Positions 14,776 through 23,325 of a stretch of 64,000 nucleotides of DNA are shown here, piece by piece (within the stretch, counting starts at the first letter, position 1; every line of letters begins with the position of its first letter). Under the pieces are notes generated by a model. It saw only the letters and a program-made list of their open reading frames with translations, did no database searches and was not told where the DNA came from. Source of the DNA: Thiomicrospira pelophila DSM 1534 (lineage in GTDB: Bacteria > Pseudomonadota > Gammaproteobacteria > Thiomicrospirales > Thiomicrospiraceae); NCBI RefSeq assembly GCF_000711195.1, contig NZ_JOMR01000001.1, forward strand, positions 124,001-188,000, written 5' to 3'. Both the position numbers and the translations under genes were made by a program.

Positions 14776-16773
14776 TTATTTCTTAGGAATGGCTTTCACT
14801 TTTGTTACTTTAAAGCGCGCAATCAAATTCGCTAAGGTTTCAGACTGTTTAGCCAACATTTGCGCGGATTGCACAGTTTCGTCCACAAAACTCACCATAC
14901 CTTGAGTATCCGAATCCATCGAAGAAACAGCCTGATTAATTTCTACAATACCACGATATTGCTCTTCTGAAGACTCAGCCACATTGGATATCAGCTCAGA
15001 TACCTTCAAAATACTTTGCTCAATATCTGTGAATGTTTCAGCTGACTCTTTCACTAAGTTTAATGAACCGCCAACTCTTTCTGAGGTCTGCTCAATTAGC
15101 CCACGGATTTCTTTTGCGGCTTCCGCTGATTTTTGAGCCAGCACACGGACTTCACCGGCTACCACCGCAAAGCCACGCCCAGCTTCACCGGCTCGTGCCG
15201 CCTCAACCGCGGCATTTAATGCTAGTAGGTTGGTTTGAAAAGCAATGCTATCGATCAGGCCAACTATATTTTCTATCTTTTGACTTGAGTCGCTGACACC
15301 TTGCATCGCTTCATTCAAACTTGCCACTTTTTTTCCACCTAAAGTCGCCGTTTTGTTAGATTGTGAGGACAACTGATTAGCCTCTTGTGTTGTAGAGGTA
15401 TTATGTTGTATTGATGCGGTCATTTGTTCCATAGTTGCGGCGGTTTGCTCCAAAGCGGCTGACTGTCTCTGAACTCGTTGGGTCAAATCCTGCGAACCAC
15501 TTTGTAGCCTATGTGAATCGTCTTGAATCAATTTACTCGATTGAGACAGTTGAGACACTAAATCACTCAGCGAGTAAGTAGCCTGATTAATGGCTTGCTT
15601 CAATTCATTTAATTCACCATTTAATGGCTGCTCAATAGGCTGGGTTAAGTCTCCATCTGCTAAACTTTGTGCTGCTTGGCGAATAGACTCAAAACCTTGT
15701 TGTACTTGATCTAGCGATTGATTCAAATTATGACTGACCTCACCAAGCAATCCAGGGGCCTCACCTTGCATGCGCTGACTAAAATCACCCTGTTGCATGG
15801 CGTGTGCTATCTGCGCAATTTGATTGAGTTCTTGCGCCATTAACTCCATCGCTTGGTCTACCTTTAAGCGTGTCTTTCCAGTCACTCGACTATCAATACG
15901 GACACTAAAATCACCATTTGATAACCCGTCCATAACCGCATTTAAGCTTTGCATTGTCATGTCCAAATTATCCGCAGCGGCATTAACCGCTTCCTTAATA
16001 ACTAGTAAATCGCCCTTATAATTTTTTGTAACACGGACGGAGAAGTTGCCTTCTGCTATCTGCTTCATAACAGAACCAATTTCTATTAACGCTTGATCCG
16101 TACTGCTCATCAAATCTTCAAGCGCATCAAGAGTAACGTCTCTTAATTTTGTTTGGCTCAAGTCCACTTTATAATTACTGGTTTCGGCTGCTTGTCTTAA
16201 ACTTTGCGCAACTAATGAGTTGACCATAAATTCTTTGCGCATAACCTGCGCCAAATAGATCAAAACGCCTGACTCAACCACAACAAAAAAAGCATGTAAA
16301 AACGTAATATCCCAACTGCATCCATAGTTAAATAACATAATGGGCATATCGGCCAACATCACCGAATTCAATTGAAAATAAGTCAACAAGACATGATGCA
16401 CAGCCCCGACAGTTGCCGCAACCAATACCGGCAGTGCATCACGATAAGCCAACAGAAAAGCGAGTGCGACAAATATATGAAAGTGCATTTCTATACGACC
16501 CATTTGGGCCTGAATAAGAATCGCTGAATTTAACATCAACGCAGCACCTACCACCGCTGAAAAGCCGCGCGTACCTTTTAAACTGATATAAGCCGCCACA
16601 ACCAATAACGCCGTAATACCCGAGGCGACTATGGCAAAAGTTTGTGTGTCATAACCCCAAGGTGCCAAAATCATAGTAAAAGGTAAGTGGGCTAATAAAA
16701 TAATTAGCATCAATTTATCCACTTTCTTGCGCTCAATTTGAAATGCTTGTGCAAGTGCTTTAGTAGTGTTCAC
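14776..16773 (-). CDS. Methyl-accepting chemotaxis protein with membrane-embedded sensor domain
   Basis: The 665-residue chemoreceptor starts with GTG behind AAGGAAATT. Residues ~20-175 hold about six hydrophobic segments with almost no periplasmic domain. Histidines lie in or near these helices (H29, H97, H99, H126, H127, H160). Repeated HAMP-like linkers follow (~215-400) and then a long cytoplasmic signalling domain. Its hairpin tip matches the canonical receptor tip (residues around DSIAFQTNLLALNAAVEAAR). The signal must be sensed within or across the membrane. The histidine pairs could hold haem or metal, suggesting redox or oxygen taxis, which is inference. No other chemotaxis gene is nearby. 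Confidence 0.93.
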   Translation of the reverse strand: MNTTKALAQAFQIERKKVDKLMLIILLAHLPFTMILAPWGYDTQTFAIVASGITALLVVAAYISLKGTRGFSAVVGAALMLNSAILIQAQMGRIEMHFHIFVALAFLLAYRDALPVLVAATVGAVHHVLLTYFQLNSVMLADMPIMLFNYGCSWDITFLHAFFVVVESGVLIYLAQVMRKEFMVNSLVAQSLRQAAETSNYKVDLSQTKLRDVTLDALEDLMSSTDQALIEIGSVMKQIAEGNFSVRVTKNYKGDLLVIKEAVNAAADNLDMTMQSLNAVMDGLSNGDFSVRIDSRVTGKTRLKVDQAMELMAQELNQIAQIAHAMQQGDFSQRMQGEAPGLLGEVSHNLNQSLDQVQQGFESIRQAAQSLADGDLTQPIEQPLNGELNELKQAINQATYSLSDLVSQLSQSSKLIQDDSHRLQSGSQDLTQRVQRQSAALEQTAATMEQMTASIQHNTSTTQEANQLSSQSNKTATLGGKKVASLNEAMQGVSDSSQKIENIVGLIDSIAFQTNLLALNAAVEAARAGEAGRGFAVVAGEVRVLAQKSAEAAKEIRGLIEQTSERVGGSLNLVKESAETFTDIEQSILKVSELISNVAESSEEQYRGIVEINQAVSSMDSDTQGMVSFVDETVQSAQMLAKQSETLANLIARFKVTKVKAIPKK

Positions 16774-16836
16774 GACAATTTCCTTCTATTAGTTTTCTTA
16801 ATAAAGACTGACTGTTGATTAAAAAATGCCCTTAAC

Positions 16837-17433
16837 TTAGCTACTCCGAAGCACCGCTAGGTCTTGCTGCATTTTTTTATAATTCAAGTAACGACCCGTG
16901 TAGGTCCGGCGCCATTGACCATTTGGGTCAATTAAAAAAACAAACCCTGCATGATTAATTTCATAATCATTTTGTTCACCAGGTGAATGGTAAAAGGGCA
17001 CGTTATATTCAAGTGCTAGGTTTTGCATTTCGGCCTTAGAGCTGCCATACAAAGCGATAAAGCGCTGACCTAAACTTTCTATTCTTTGCTTCAAAAGCGC
17101 TTGACTATCACGCTGTGCATCCATGGTTATAAACACAATCTTAAAATCTTGATCTGAGCTTTGTTTATCTAAATGGAAGAAGGTGGATAAATGGGTCTGA
17201 CAAACACCATTGCAATTTAAATAGCCAAAATATAAATAAGTAAACTGACCTTTAAAATCATGCAATTCGACGATTTTGTCATCCGTAGATTTAAGCCTAA
17301 AGTCCGGTGCGGTCTTATTCACAACTAGGCCATAACTATTATAAGAAGAGACCAGGCCTGGTATAAAAGGCAAAGCCATCAATGTACCGATGAATAAAAA
17401 TACAAACAAATAAGCTCGAAAATGTGGACGCAC
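16837..17433 (-). CDS. SCO1/SenC-type copper chaperone or thioredoxin-like protein
   Basis: I place the start at GTG 17433, which follows AGGTG at good spacing; a TTG at 17451 would add six residues. The ~198-residue product has an N-terminal membrane anchor (LFVFLFIGTLMALPFIPGLV) and an SCO domain with the copper-binding motif CNGVC (C74, C78) plus a downstream histidine in YEINHAGF. SCO proteins deliver copper to the CuA site of cytochrome oxidase or act as thiol reductases in the periplasm. It lies 146 bases downstream of the TonB receptor gene on the same strand, with a hairpin between them. Confidence 0.88.
   Translation of the reverse strand: MRPHFRAYLFVFLFIGTLMALPFIPGLVSSYNSYGLVVNKTAPDFRLKSTDDKIVELHDFKGQFTYLYFGYLNCNGVCQTHLSTFFHLDKQSSDQDFKIVFITMDAQRDSQALLKQRIESLGQRFIALYGSSKAEMQNLALEYNVPFYHSPGEQNDYEINHAGFVFLIDPNGQWRRTYTGRYLNYKKMQQDLAVLRSS
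17351..17362. repeat. Iterated palindrome ACCAGGCCTGGT
   Basis: An exact copy in the SCO gene, encoding Pro-Gly-Leu at the end of the membrane anchor. Confidence 0.9.
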
Positions 17434-17537
17434 AAAGACACCTAAATACAAAACATATACATATACTATACACCTATTGCAAAATAAAGTGCATTTAATT
17501 GATTTTGTTTAATAAATGTCGAAATGCTTAAATGTGA

Positions 17538-17561
17538 CTACCCAAGTAAAAGCTTGGGTAG
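17538..17561. terminator. Hairpin after the TonB receptor gene
   Basis: CTACCCAAG (17538-17546) pairs with CTTGGGTAG (17553-17561) around a 6-base loop. It lies 18 bases past the receptor stop codon in its direction of transcription. The T tract is weak, so it may be an attenuator before the SCO gene. Confidence 0.5.
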
Positions 17562-17579
17562 GTAAATATGAAGTGAATT

Positions 17580-19721
17580 TTAAAACGCGATTTTTGCACT
17601 TAGTTTAATGTTGCGCCCCATGCCTAATGTATAACCTTTGTAGGTGTCTAAAAAGTCACGGTAAGCCGTACCGAATAGGTTTTCGACCTTAAGCTGCAAG
17701 CCTAAATCATAATGATCGATCGGTAAATTAGCGGTATATTCAACATCCCATAATTGATATGCATCCGTACTGGCTGAGCCAAAATCGGTGCTATCAAACT
17801 GTGAAAATGGTTCATACAAACCGGCTGATTTTTTAGCCGCGACAAATTTACCCTGCACACCAAGCTTATTATGTTCTAGCACGCCTAAATTTCCTAAGGC
17901 ATATTCGGCTTTTACTCTCAGGTTATTGGCGGGCATTAAAGGTAAGTCACGCTTACCTTGTAAATCTCGACCATCAATTAATTCCAAGGCCGCCCAAGTT
18001 TTAATTTTAGGTGTCCATTGAGCCCAGCCACTTAATTCGAAGCCTTGAATGCGTGCATTGGTTTGCTGGTTTTGCATTTCGTCATAACAACCGGCTGTAC
18101 CGGCTGTGCAAGTAACACCTTCCTCGTCAACATTGTTGTCAGTTCTTTCCAAGTAGATAAAATCATCAATCTGGTTGTTATAAACCGTCGCTGTCGCGCC
18201 TGCTTGCTGAGTTTGCCAACGCAAAGAAACGTCGGTATTTAAAGAAGTTTCGGCTGTTAAATCTGGGTTGCCTAACTGGTAAGCTTGTACGCCACCATGC
18301 GTGCCTCCAGCATAGAGTTCAAAAATGGTGGGTGCACGAAAGCCTTGCGCGAGATTTAGTGCGGCCGACCAATTTGAGTTGAATTTATAAGTCGTGCCAA
18401 ATGAGCTTGTAAATACTGAGAAATCCCGTTCATTATTGCTGGCATCAAACACATGACTAAATTCATCATTTCCTTGCCCGTCTAAAGGGGCTTCAATATT
18501 GATTTGATCGTAACGCGCGCCAAACTGTACAACCCATTTGTTGATATCGGCTTCTTCAAAAACATAAATAGCCTGGCTATTAGCTTTTGCGGTTGGCGTT
18601 AAGTGACCCGATTTTAAGGTCTGATCCTTTTGAGACCATTCCATACCAACTTCACCTTTAAACCCAGCTACTTCCGGATGTTCGATACCTAATTTAATGT
18701 CGTCCCGAACCACTAATATATCCAAATAATGATCGGTACCTTTCTCTGCCGCCATCGTTTCAAACGGTTCATCATGGGTGGCTTCACGTGTATTACGTGT
18801 ATGTGACCATTTAGGCTTTAGCACCCATTCTTCTGCAACAAAAAACTCGCCGCTAACTTGGGTTTCTTGGTTTTTTAAAAGCTGACCTGCTCCAACCGCT
18901 TCAGGTGGCGTGCCCTCAATATTTAAATAGTTTTGTTTACTCTGCCAGTCCGAATAATTAACTGCGACTTGACCCCAGCCCGACTCATAACCTAAGCCAA
19001 CATTCGCGGCTTGATTTTCAAAATTTGTAAAAGGCACTTCACCGGTAAACAATGCACGATCATTGTCTTCTCCCGTTTGCCATTCGATGGCTTCACCCGT
19101 TCTAAAGTTATCACCTTCACGCAAACTGCCACCTAAATTCAACATCCAGTTCCCTGAACGTGCTTTTAGTTTCGAACCAATCTGAGTTTCGGCATTATTA
19201 GAATTGTATTCAGTGCGAACTTCTCCAGCTAAGCCGTCTTCTGATAGAAACTGTGGCGATAAAATATTCACCACGCCACCCATCGCTTCAGATCCGTAAA
19301 GCACACTACTTGCGCCACGGATTACCTCAACTTGTTCTGCTAAAAACGCATCCACATTTGGATTATGACGTGTGCCGTAGGCTTGATAATCCGTAGTCAT
19401 ACCATTTGACATCACTTTTACTCGATTACTGGTTAAACCGCGAATCACCGGTTTACCGGATTGAGATCCGGTTTTTTGATTGTTGACACCCACCATTTCT
19501 TCTAGCATCTCGCCCAGCGAACCGGACTCTAAATGAGATTTATCTTCACCTTGCAGGTGTTCAACTTGAGAGGGGACTTCAAAAGCCGTGTGTTGATGAA
19601 CCGGGGAAGCCGATACAACAATCGTGGATAATTCATTGGCTTGAGTCAGATTGGCAAATAAAGATAAAGCAGGTATACCTAGAGCTGACAATACAGATAG
19701 GCGTAAAGTAGTATGTTTCAC
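17580..19721 (-). CDS. TonB-dependent outer membrane receptor, probably metal-related
   Basis: The 713-residue product starts at GTG 19721 behind AAGGAG. A signal peptide of ~28 residues precedes a plug domain containing STIVVSASP, SGKPVIRGLTSNRVKVMSNG and VEVIRGASSVLYGSEAMGGVVNIL. A 22-strand beta barrel follows and ends in the aromatic SAKIAF. The plug resembles receptors of the ZnuD/OprC metal uptake branch. The neighbours, an SCO copper chaperone downstream and a His-rich DUF2946-like protein upstream, point to copper; the substrate is inferred only. A parS-like site overlaps its start codon and ribosome binding region. Confidence 0.88.
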   Translation of the reverse strand: MKHTTLRLSVLSALGIPALSLFANLTQANELSTIVVSASPVHQHTAFEVPSQVEHLQGEDKSHLESGSLGEMLEEMVGVNNQKTGSQSGKPVIRGLTSNRVKVMSNGMTTDYQAYGTRHNPNVDAFLAEQVEVIRGASSVLYGSEAMGGVVNILSPQFLSEDGLAGEVRTEYNSNNAETQIGSKLKARSGNWMLNLGGSLREGDNFRTGEAIEWQTGEDNDRALFTGEVPFTNFENQAANVGLGYESGWGQVAVNYSDWQSKQNYLNIEGTPPEAVGAGQLLKNQETQVSGEFFVAEEWVLKPKWSHTRNTREATHDEPFETMAAEKGTDHYLDILVVRDDIKLGIEHPEVAGFKGEVGMEWSQKDQTLKSGHLTPTAKANSQAIYVFEEADINKWVVQFGARYDQINIEAPLDGQGNDEFSHVFDASNNERDFSVFTSSFGTTYKFNSNWSAALNLAQGFRAPTIFELYAGGTHGGVQAYQLGNPDLTAETSLNTDVSLRWQTQQAGATATVYNNQIDDFIYLERTDNNVDEEGVTCTAGTAGCYDEMQNQQTNARIQGFELSGWAQWTPKIKTWAALELIDGRDLQGKRDLPLMPANNLRVKAEYALGNLGVLEHNKLGVQGKFVAAKKSAGLYEPFSQFDSTDFGSASTDAYQLWDVEYTANLPIDHYDLGLQLKVENLFGTAYRDFLDTYKGYTLGMGRNIKLSAKIAF

Positions 19722-19729
19722 GTGAAACT
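19714..19729. other. parS site 2 (ParB-binding), over the TonB receptor start
   Basis: TGTTTCACGTGAAACT matches the consensus at 15 of 16 positions. It overlaps the GTG start codon (19719-19721) and the space up to the ribosome binding site, so ParB binding could affect expression of this gene. Confidence 0.78.
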
Positions 19730-19763
19730 CCTTAATTAATAGACAAAAAATTTGAATAATTAA

Positions 19764-20123
19764 TTAAGCAGTCGGTGGCGCGCGTCCCCAATGGGAAGGA
19801 TAAAATGTTGAGGGTAACAGAATAGCAAATGTAACCACCAGGCCTGGTGCCGAGGTAGCTGTAATTAGCAAGACTAAATTGGTGCCCGATTCTATTGCGG
19901 GGTTAGGCACACTATCAAATAACTCACAAACCCAATCATCAATGCCGGTTAAATCGTGTGTTTGATCGGCTTGGAAGTGCTCAAGTGTTGCGTGGACGTG
20001 AGTGTGGTTTTCAGTTTCAAAATCAGCTGCATGAAACGGATGCGCCACGGCATGCGTTAAGCTTAAGGTCTGTACAAATAGCAGACTGATGATAAGAAAT
20101 AGGCTAAAACGATAGGGTTTCAT
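19764..20123 (-). CDS. Small His-rich membrane protein, DUF2946-like
   Basis: The start is placed at ATG 20123 (MKPYRFSLFLIISLLFVQ), giving ~119 residues. A signal peptide or first helix is followed by a His-rich stretch (HAVAHPFHAADFETENHTHVHATLEH), a hydrophobic segment (LVLLITATSAPGLVVTFAILL) and a C-terminal RAPPTA. Small proteins of this build with an ARxPP-like tail are typical of the DUF2946 family, often found beside copper genes. It lies just upstream of the TonB receptor on the same strand, separated by 42 bases, and probably forms one operon with it. Metal binding by the histidines is an inference. Confidence 0.7.
   Translation of the reverse strand: MKPYRFSLFLIISLLFVQTLSLTHAVAHPFHAADFETENHTHVHATLEHFQADQTHDLTGIDDWVCELFDSVPNPAIESGTNLVLLITATSAPGLVVTFAILLPSTFYPSHWGRAPPTA
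19837..19848. repeat. Iterated palindrome ACCAGGCCTGGT
   Basis: An exact copy in the DUF2946-like gene, encoding Pro-Gly-Leu in the hydrophobic segment. Confidence 0.9.
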
Positions 20124-20240
20124 AAAACGAATTATAACGGATGAGTCTGGATTCACCTATAGCGTTTAACGACTGATTAATCAAATAATATGGTCTGTAT
20201 TTAAACCACTACAAAGCTGGTGACAGACCATAGGTTTAGC

Positions 20241-20246
20241 TATAAT
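20241..20246 (+). promoter_or_regulatory. Possible -10 element of mltC
   Basis: A perfect TATAAT lies eight bases before the likely ATG at 20254. Transcription would start about at the start codon, suggesting a leaderless message. No good -35 was seen; TGACAG at 20221 is the nearest. Confidence 0.35.
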
Positions 20247-20253
20247 GCAGGAT

Positions 20254-21393
20254 ATGAAAAGACGCCAACTCCTCCAATTACTTACCGCCAGCCCCTTTTT
20301 GGGTTTACTGGGTTGCACCCCAAACGAAGTTAGACGTACCCTAGAAGCCGGTCAAAACTTGACCAAGGGCGATGTCACTAAAGCTTTGACCGATCAAATA
20401 CCCACCACCGGCATTCCGGCTTTAGATCAATTGGTGCGTAAGCGATTTGAAGAGTTAGCTGAACGCTTATTAAAAGAATGGGGCGATGAAAAAGTCGCCA
20501 GTCAAAAAGAATACATCAAATACACCGACGCATATCAAAGCCGCGCCATTGTGAACTTTGAAACCGGTGTGATTCGAGTTGAAACAGTGGATTCAAAAGA
20601 CTCGAAAGCCAAGTTGGAACAAGCGATTATCACCACACTATTAACCCCGGATGATCCCAGCAAAGTTGAACTATTAACAGATAAAGATGTCGCGCCGAAT
20701 GGCGAACCTTTTTTGTTGAATTTGGTACTCGACCACCAAGGCAAGCCAGTACGTTATGCATGGCGCGCGCAACAATATGCGAAATATTTAATGCGCACCG
20801 CCTACAAACAAGACACCTACAATAAAAAAGCCCGCCATTTTGTGACCTTCAATATGGTGAAAAATCACCAAACCGATTCACAGAATAAATATGCAGCTTA
20901 TGTCACCGAAAACACCCGACGTTATAAAGTTAAACCATCTTTAGTGTATGCCATTATGGAAGCTGAAAGTAGCTTCAACCCTTACGCGATAAGTCACATT
21001 CCAGCCTACGGTTTAATGCAAATCGTGCCCAGTTCAGCCGGTCGGGATGCCCATCAGCTGGTGTATAACAGACCCGGCACGCCAACCAAAGACTATTTGT
21101 TTGTCCCCAAAAACAATATCAGGATGGGCACGGGTTATTTGTCGATTTTAAATGATCGTTACTTAGCAAAAGTGACGCATCCGCAATCGCGAGAATATTG
21201 TGTGATCGCCGGTTACAACACCGGCAGCGGCAATGTTTTAAAAGCCTTTGATAAAGATCGCGCCAAAGCCTTTGATCGAATTAACCGACTTAGCCCTAAC
21301 CAGGTCTATCAGCAACTCGTCAAAAACCTGCCTTACGAAGAAACCCGTCGTTATTTACAAAAAGTCACTCAGTATCAGCGCAAATACGCCTAA
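20254..21393 (+). CDS. mltC: Membrane-bound lytic murein transglycosylase C
   Basis: The product (~379 residues from ATG 20254; an in-frame ATG at 20245 adds three) begins with a lipoprotein signal ending at the lipobox LLGC. An MltC-type N-terminal domain (about 60-190) is followed by a soluble-lytic-transglycosylase (SLT) domain with catalytic Glu238 in MEAESSFNP, then AYGLMQIVPSSAG and AGYNTGSGNVLKAF. The enzyme cleaves peptidoglycan glycan strands to 1,6-anhydro-muropeptides at the outer membrane. Length and domain order match MltC. It converges on an acyltransferase gene; a hairpin spans both stop codons. Confidence 0.93.
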   Translation: MKRRQLLQLLTASPFLGLLGCTPNEVRRTLEAGQNLTKGDVTKALTDQIPTTGIPALDQLVRKRFEELAERLLKEWGDEKVASQKEYIKYTDAYQSRAIVNFETGVIRVETVDSKDSKAKLEQAIITTLLTPDDPSKVELLTDKDVAPNGEPFLLNLVLDHQGKPVRYAWRAQQYAKYLMRTAYKQDTYNKKARHFVTFNMVKNHQTDSQNKYAAYVTENTRRYKVKPSLVYAIMEAESSFNPYAISHIPAYGLMQIVPSSAGRDAHQLVYNRPGTPTKDYLFVPKNNIRMGTGYLSILNDRYLAKVTHPQSREYCVIAGYNTGSGNVLKAFDKDRAKAFDRINRLSPNQVYQQLVKNLPYEETRRYLQKVTQYQRKYA

Positions 21394-21408
21394 CGTTTTC
21401 GTTAGGCG
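21387..21408. terminator. Bidirectional hairpin spanning two stop codons
   Basis: CGCCTAACG (21387-21395) pairs perfectly with CGTTAGGCG (21400-21408) around TTTT. Both the mltC stop and the acyltransferase stop lie in the stem. No T tract is present. Confidence 0.6.
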
Positions 21409-22625
21409 CGGCCGTGTCGATGGAAGGGTTTTTCAATAAAGACATGCAGTAGCAAACTAAATAACCAAGTCAAAGTCGAACCCAACAAAAAGATCAAACC
21501 GATTTGCCAATAATGCACTTCGTTGATGGCATTTACATCGGTGGTGCCAAATACCACGACAGCCGCAATGGCTAACATTGGAAAATGAAATAAATACAGC
21601 GGAAATACCATTTCACTCCAAGAGCGCCAAAAGCGCGCACTCAAGAAACGCTTAACGCCCAACTTTATCCCTTGTACTTTAGGCAACAGAATCGCCAACA
21701 TTAATAGGGTGATACCGAGTGCAAACAAGCTACGATGATACGCCAAACCCAATCCGTTTAAAGTTGGGTACAAAACCTCGATTTGTTTATGATCTGGAAA
21801 CAGCATGCTGAGCGCCACTAATATCCAACCAATATGGAATAACTTGGCTTGATGCTGCTGCAACCAGGCCTGGTGATTTACCCAAAAATAAGCCGCCAAC
21901 ACACCCATAATTAACGGGTCAAATCGCATCCAGGTCGGATAATAAATCTGATCAAGAATAATCGCCGGATCTATTTGTTGGGTCAAATAAGCCATAATCG
22001 ACTCTTGATACAGTCTCGTATCCGAAAAAATAACCCCCAGTTTAATGGCCAACGCAAACGTTAATATGCTCAATAATACCGGTGCTAAAAAACGTCCCGA
22101 TAAAGCCAAAATAATCGGCAAAACTAAATAAAACTGCATTTCAATCGCTAACGACCAACCCACCGGAATCAGTTTGGTTGCATCAGGAAAATTGTTTTCC
22201 ATAAAAAACAAGTTGAGTAATAAGCTGTAAACATCGCCTTTCCAAGCCGCAGCAGCGTAAAGCACCAGCGCGATCAAAAACAGCGGCAAAATTCGAAACA
22301 AGCGTTTGCGATAGAATCGCCAAAAGTCGATAGGATGACCTTTTTGTTGCGCTTTTAATAGCGAAGTCGCAAGTAAAAAGCCTGAGATAACAAAAAATCC
22401 ATCCACCGCCTTGTCAAAACTCACGATTAAACCTAAACCCCAGGGTAGATTAATCACCAGCTCACTAAAAGCCTGCTTTGAAAGGACCACATGAGCGATA
22501 TACAGCGAGTGAAACGCCATCACCATTAAAATCGCGATCGCGCGCAAACCATCAATCGCCGAATGTTCATGATCACTTGCACTTAATGCTTGAGAAAAGT
22601 CAGATTTGATTTGCCAAAATGCCAC
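21402..22625 (-). CDS. Acyltransferase family 3 membrane protein
   Basis: The 407-residue integral membrane protein has the acyltransferase-3 signature: an N-terminal HSAIDGLRAIAILMVMAFHS helix with the catalytic-type His, the FFVISGFLLATSLL block, an RILPLFLIAL segment and about ten hydrophobic helices. Such proteins O-acylate periplasmic or surface glycans such as lipopolysaccharide. The acceptor is unknown and no glycan genes are adjacent. The upstream intergenic DNA carries an iterated palindrome. Confidence 0.88.
   Translation of the reverse strand: MAFWQIKSDFSQALSASDHEHSAIDGLRAIAILMVMAFHSLYIAHVVLSKQAFSELVINLPWGLGLIVSFDKAVDGFFVISGFLLATSLLKAQQKGHPIDFWRFYRKRLFRILPLFLIALVLYAAAAWKGDVYSLLLNLFFMENNFPDATKLIPVGWSLAIEMQFYLVLPIILALSGRFLAPVLLSILTFALAIKLGVIFSDTRLYQESIMAYLTQQIDPAIILDQIYYPTWMRFDPLIMGVLAAYFWVNHQAWLQQHQAKLFHIGWILVALSMLFPDHKQIEVLYPTLNGLGLAYHRSLFALGITLLMLAILLPKVQGIKLGVKRFLSARFWRSWSEMVFPLYLFHFPMLAIAAVVVFGTTDVNAINEVHYWQIGLIFLLGSTLTWLFSLLLHVFIEKPFHRHGRA
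21863..21874. repeat. Iterated palindrome ACCAGGCCTGGT
   Basis: An exact copy in the acyltransferase gene, encoding Gln-Ala-Trp in NHQAWLQQ. Confidence 0.9.
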
Positions 22626-22676
22626 AGAAAGTTTCCAGTTTGGTTTAAGTGGCTGGATTTTAACCGATTTTCCACT

Positions 22677-22688
22677 ACCAGGCCTGGT
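22677..22688. repeat. Iterated palindrome ACCAGGCCTGGT (intergenic)
   Basis: An exact copy between the acyltransferase start and the terminator of the upstream FMN reductase gene. Confidence 0.9.
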
Positions 22689-22703
22689 GATTCAAAAATA
22701 AGC

Positions 22704-22734
22704 ATAAAAAAACCCGCCTTTTCAAGGGCGGGTT
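22704..22734 (-). terminator. Rho-independent terminator after FMN reductase gene
   Basis: Reading the minus strand, AACCCGCC (revcomp of 22727-22734) pairs with GGCGGGTT (revcomp of 22711-22718) and is followed by a run of T residues. Confidence 0.88.
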
Positions 22735-22767
22735 AAAACTAGAGTAACGCTTAAATCTTAAAAAAGC

Positions 22768-23301
22768 TTAGGCACACATAGCTTTTAAAGTCTGCATTTG
22801 TTCTTTAATTAACGATTTAGTATTTTCGTCTGTTAACTCACCTTGCGCAGTAAAACGCTCAAATGCATTGCCTACCATCACTTCTGGCACGGCCAAAACT
22901 TTTACGTCAGGATAAATCAACATTTGACGCAGCTGATATTGTGCACGCGCGCCACCTAAGCCGCTAGGGCTGGCACTCATCATTGCAGTCGGCTTGTTCT
23001 TTAGTGGTTTTTCTGGGTGAATCGACAACCAATCAATCACGTTTTTCATCGCCGCGGTCACCGAATAATTAAACTCTGGAGAAGCTAAAACTAAGGCATC
23101 GGCCTGCTTAACCTCAAGCGCCAGTTTATTAATTAAATCCGGGAAACCGCTTTCTAATGTATTGGGATCAAGCAGCTCAATACCGTTCAATGTGCGAACA
23201 TCCATTGTTACTCCTTCCGGCACCAGTTCAGCCGCCGCATGTAATAATGAGGTATTCAATGAACCCTTACGTACACTGCCACTTATCGCTAAAAACTTCA
23301 T
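22768..23301 (-). CDS. NADPH-dependent FMN reductase
   Basis: The 177-residue flavodoxin-like protein has the FMN phosphate loop SGSVRKGSLNTSLL at the N-terminus, the SPEFNYSVTAAMKNVIDWLS block and the SPSGLGGARAQYQLRQ segment of the NADPH-dependent FMN reductase / chromate reductase family. It reduces flavins or quinones in the cytoplasm. It lies 24 bases downstream of the pirin gene on the same strand, and both are divergent from a LysR regulator. This is a common arrangement for a stress-inducible pair. Confidence 0.92.
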   Translation of the reverse strand: MKFLAISGSVRKGSLNTSLLHAAAELVPEGVTMDVRTLNGIELLDPNTLESGFPDLINKLALEVKQADALVLASPEFNYSVTAAMKNVIDWLSIHPEKPLKNKPTAMMSASPSGLGGARAQYQLRQMLIYPDVKVLAVPEVMVGNAFERFTAQGELTDENTKSLIKEQMQTLKAMCA

Positions 23302-23325
23302 ATTTTTCCTTTCGTAAATATTGAG

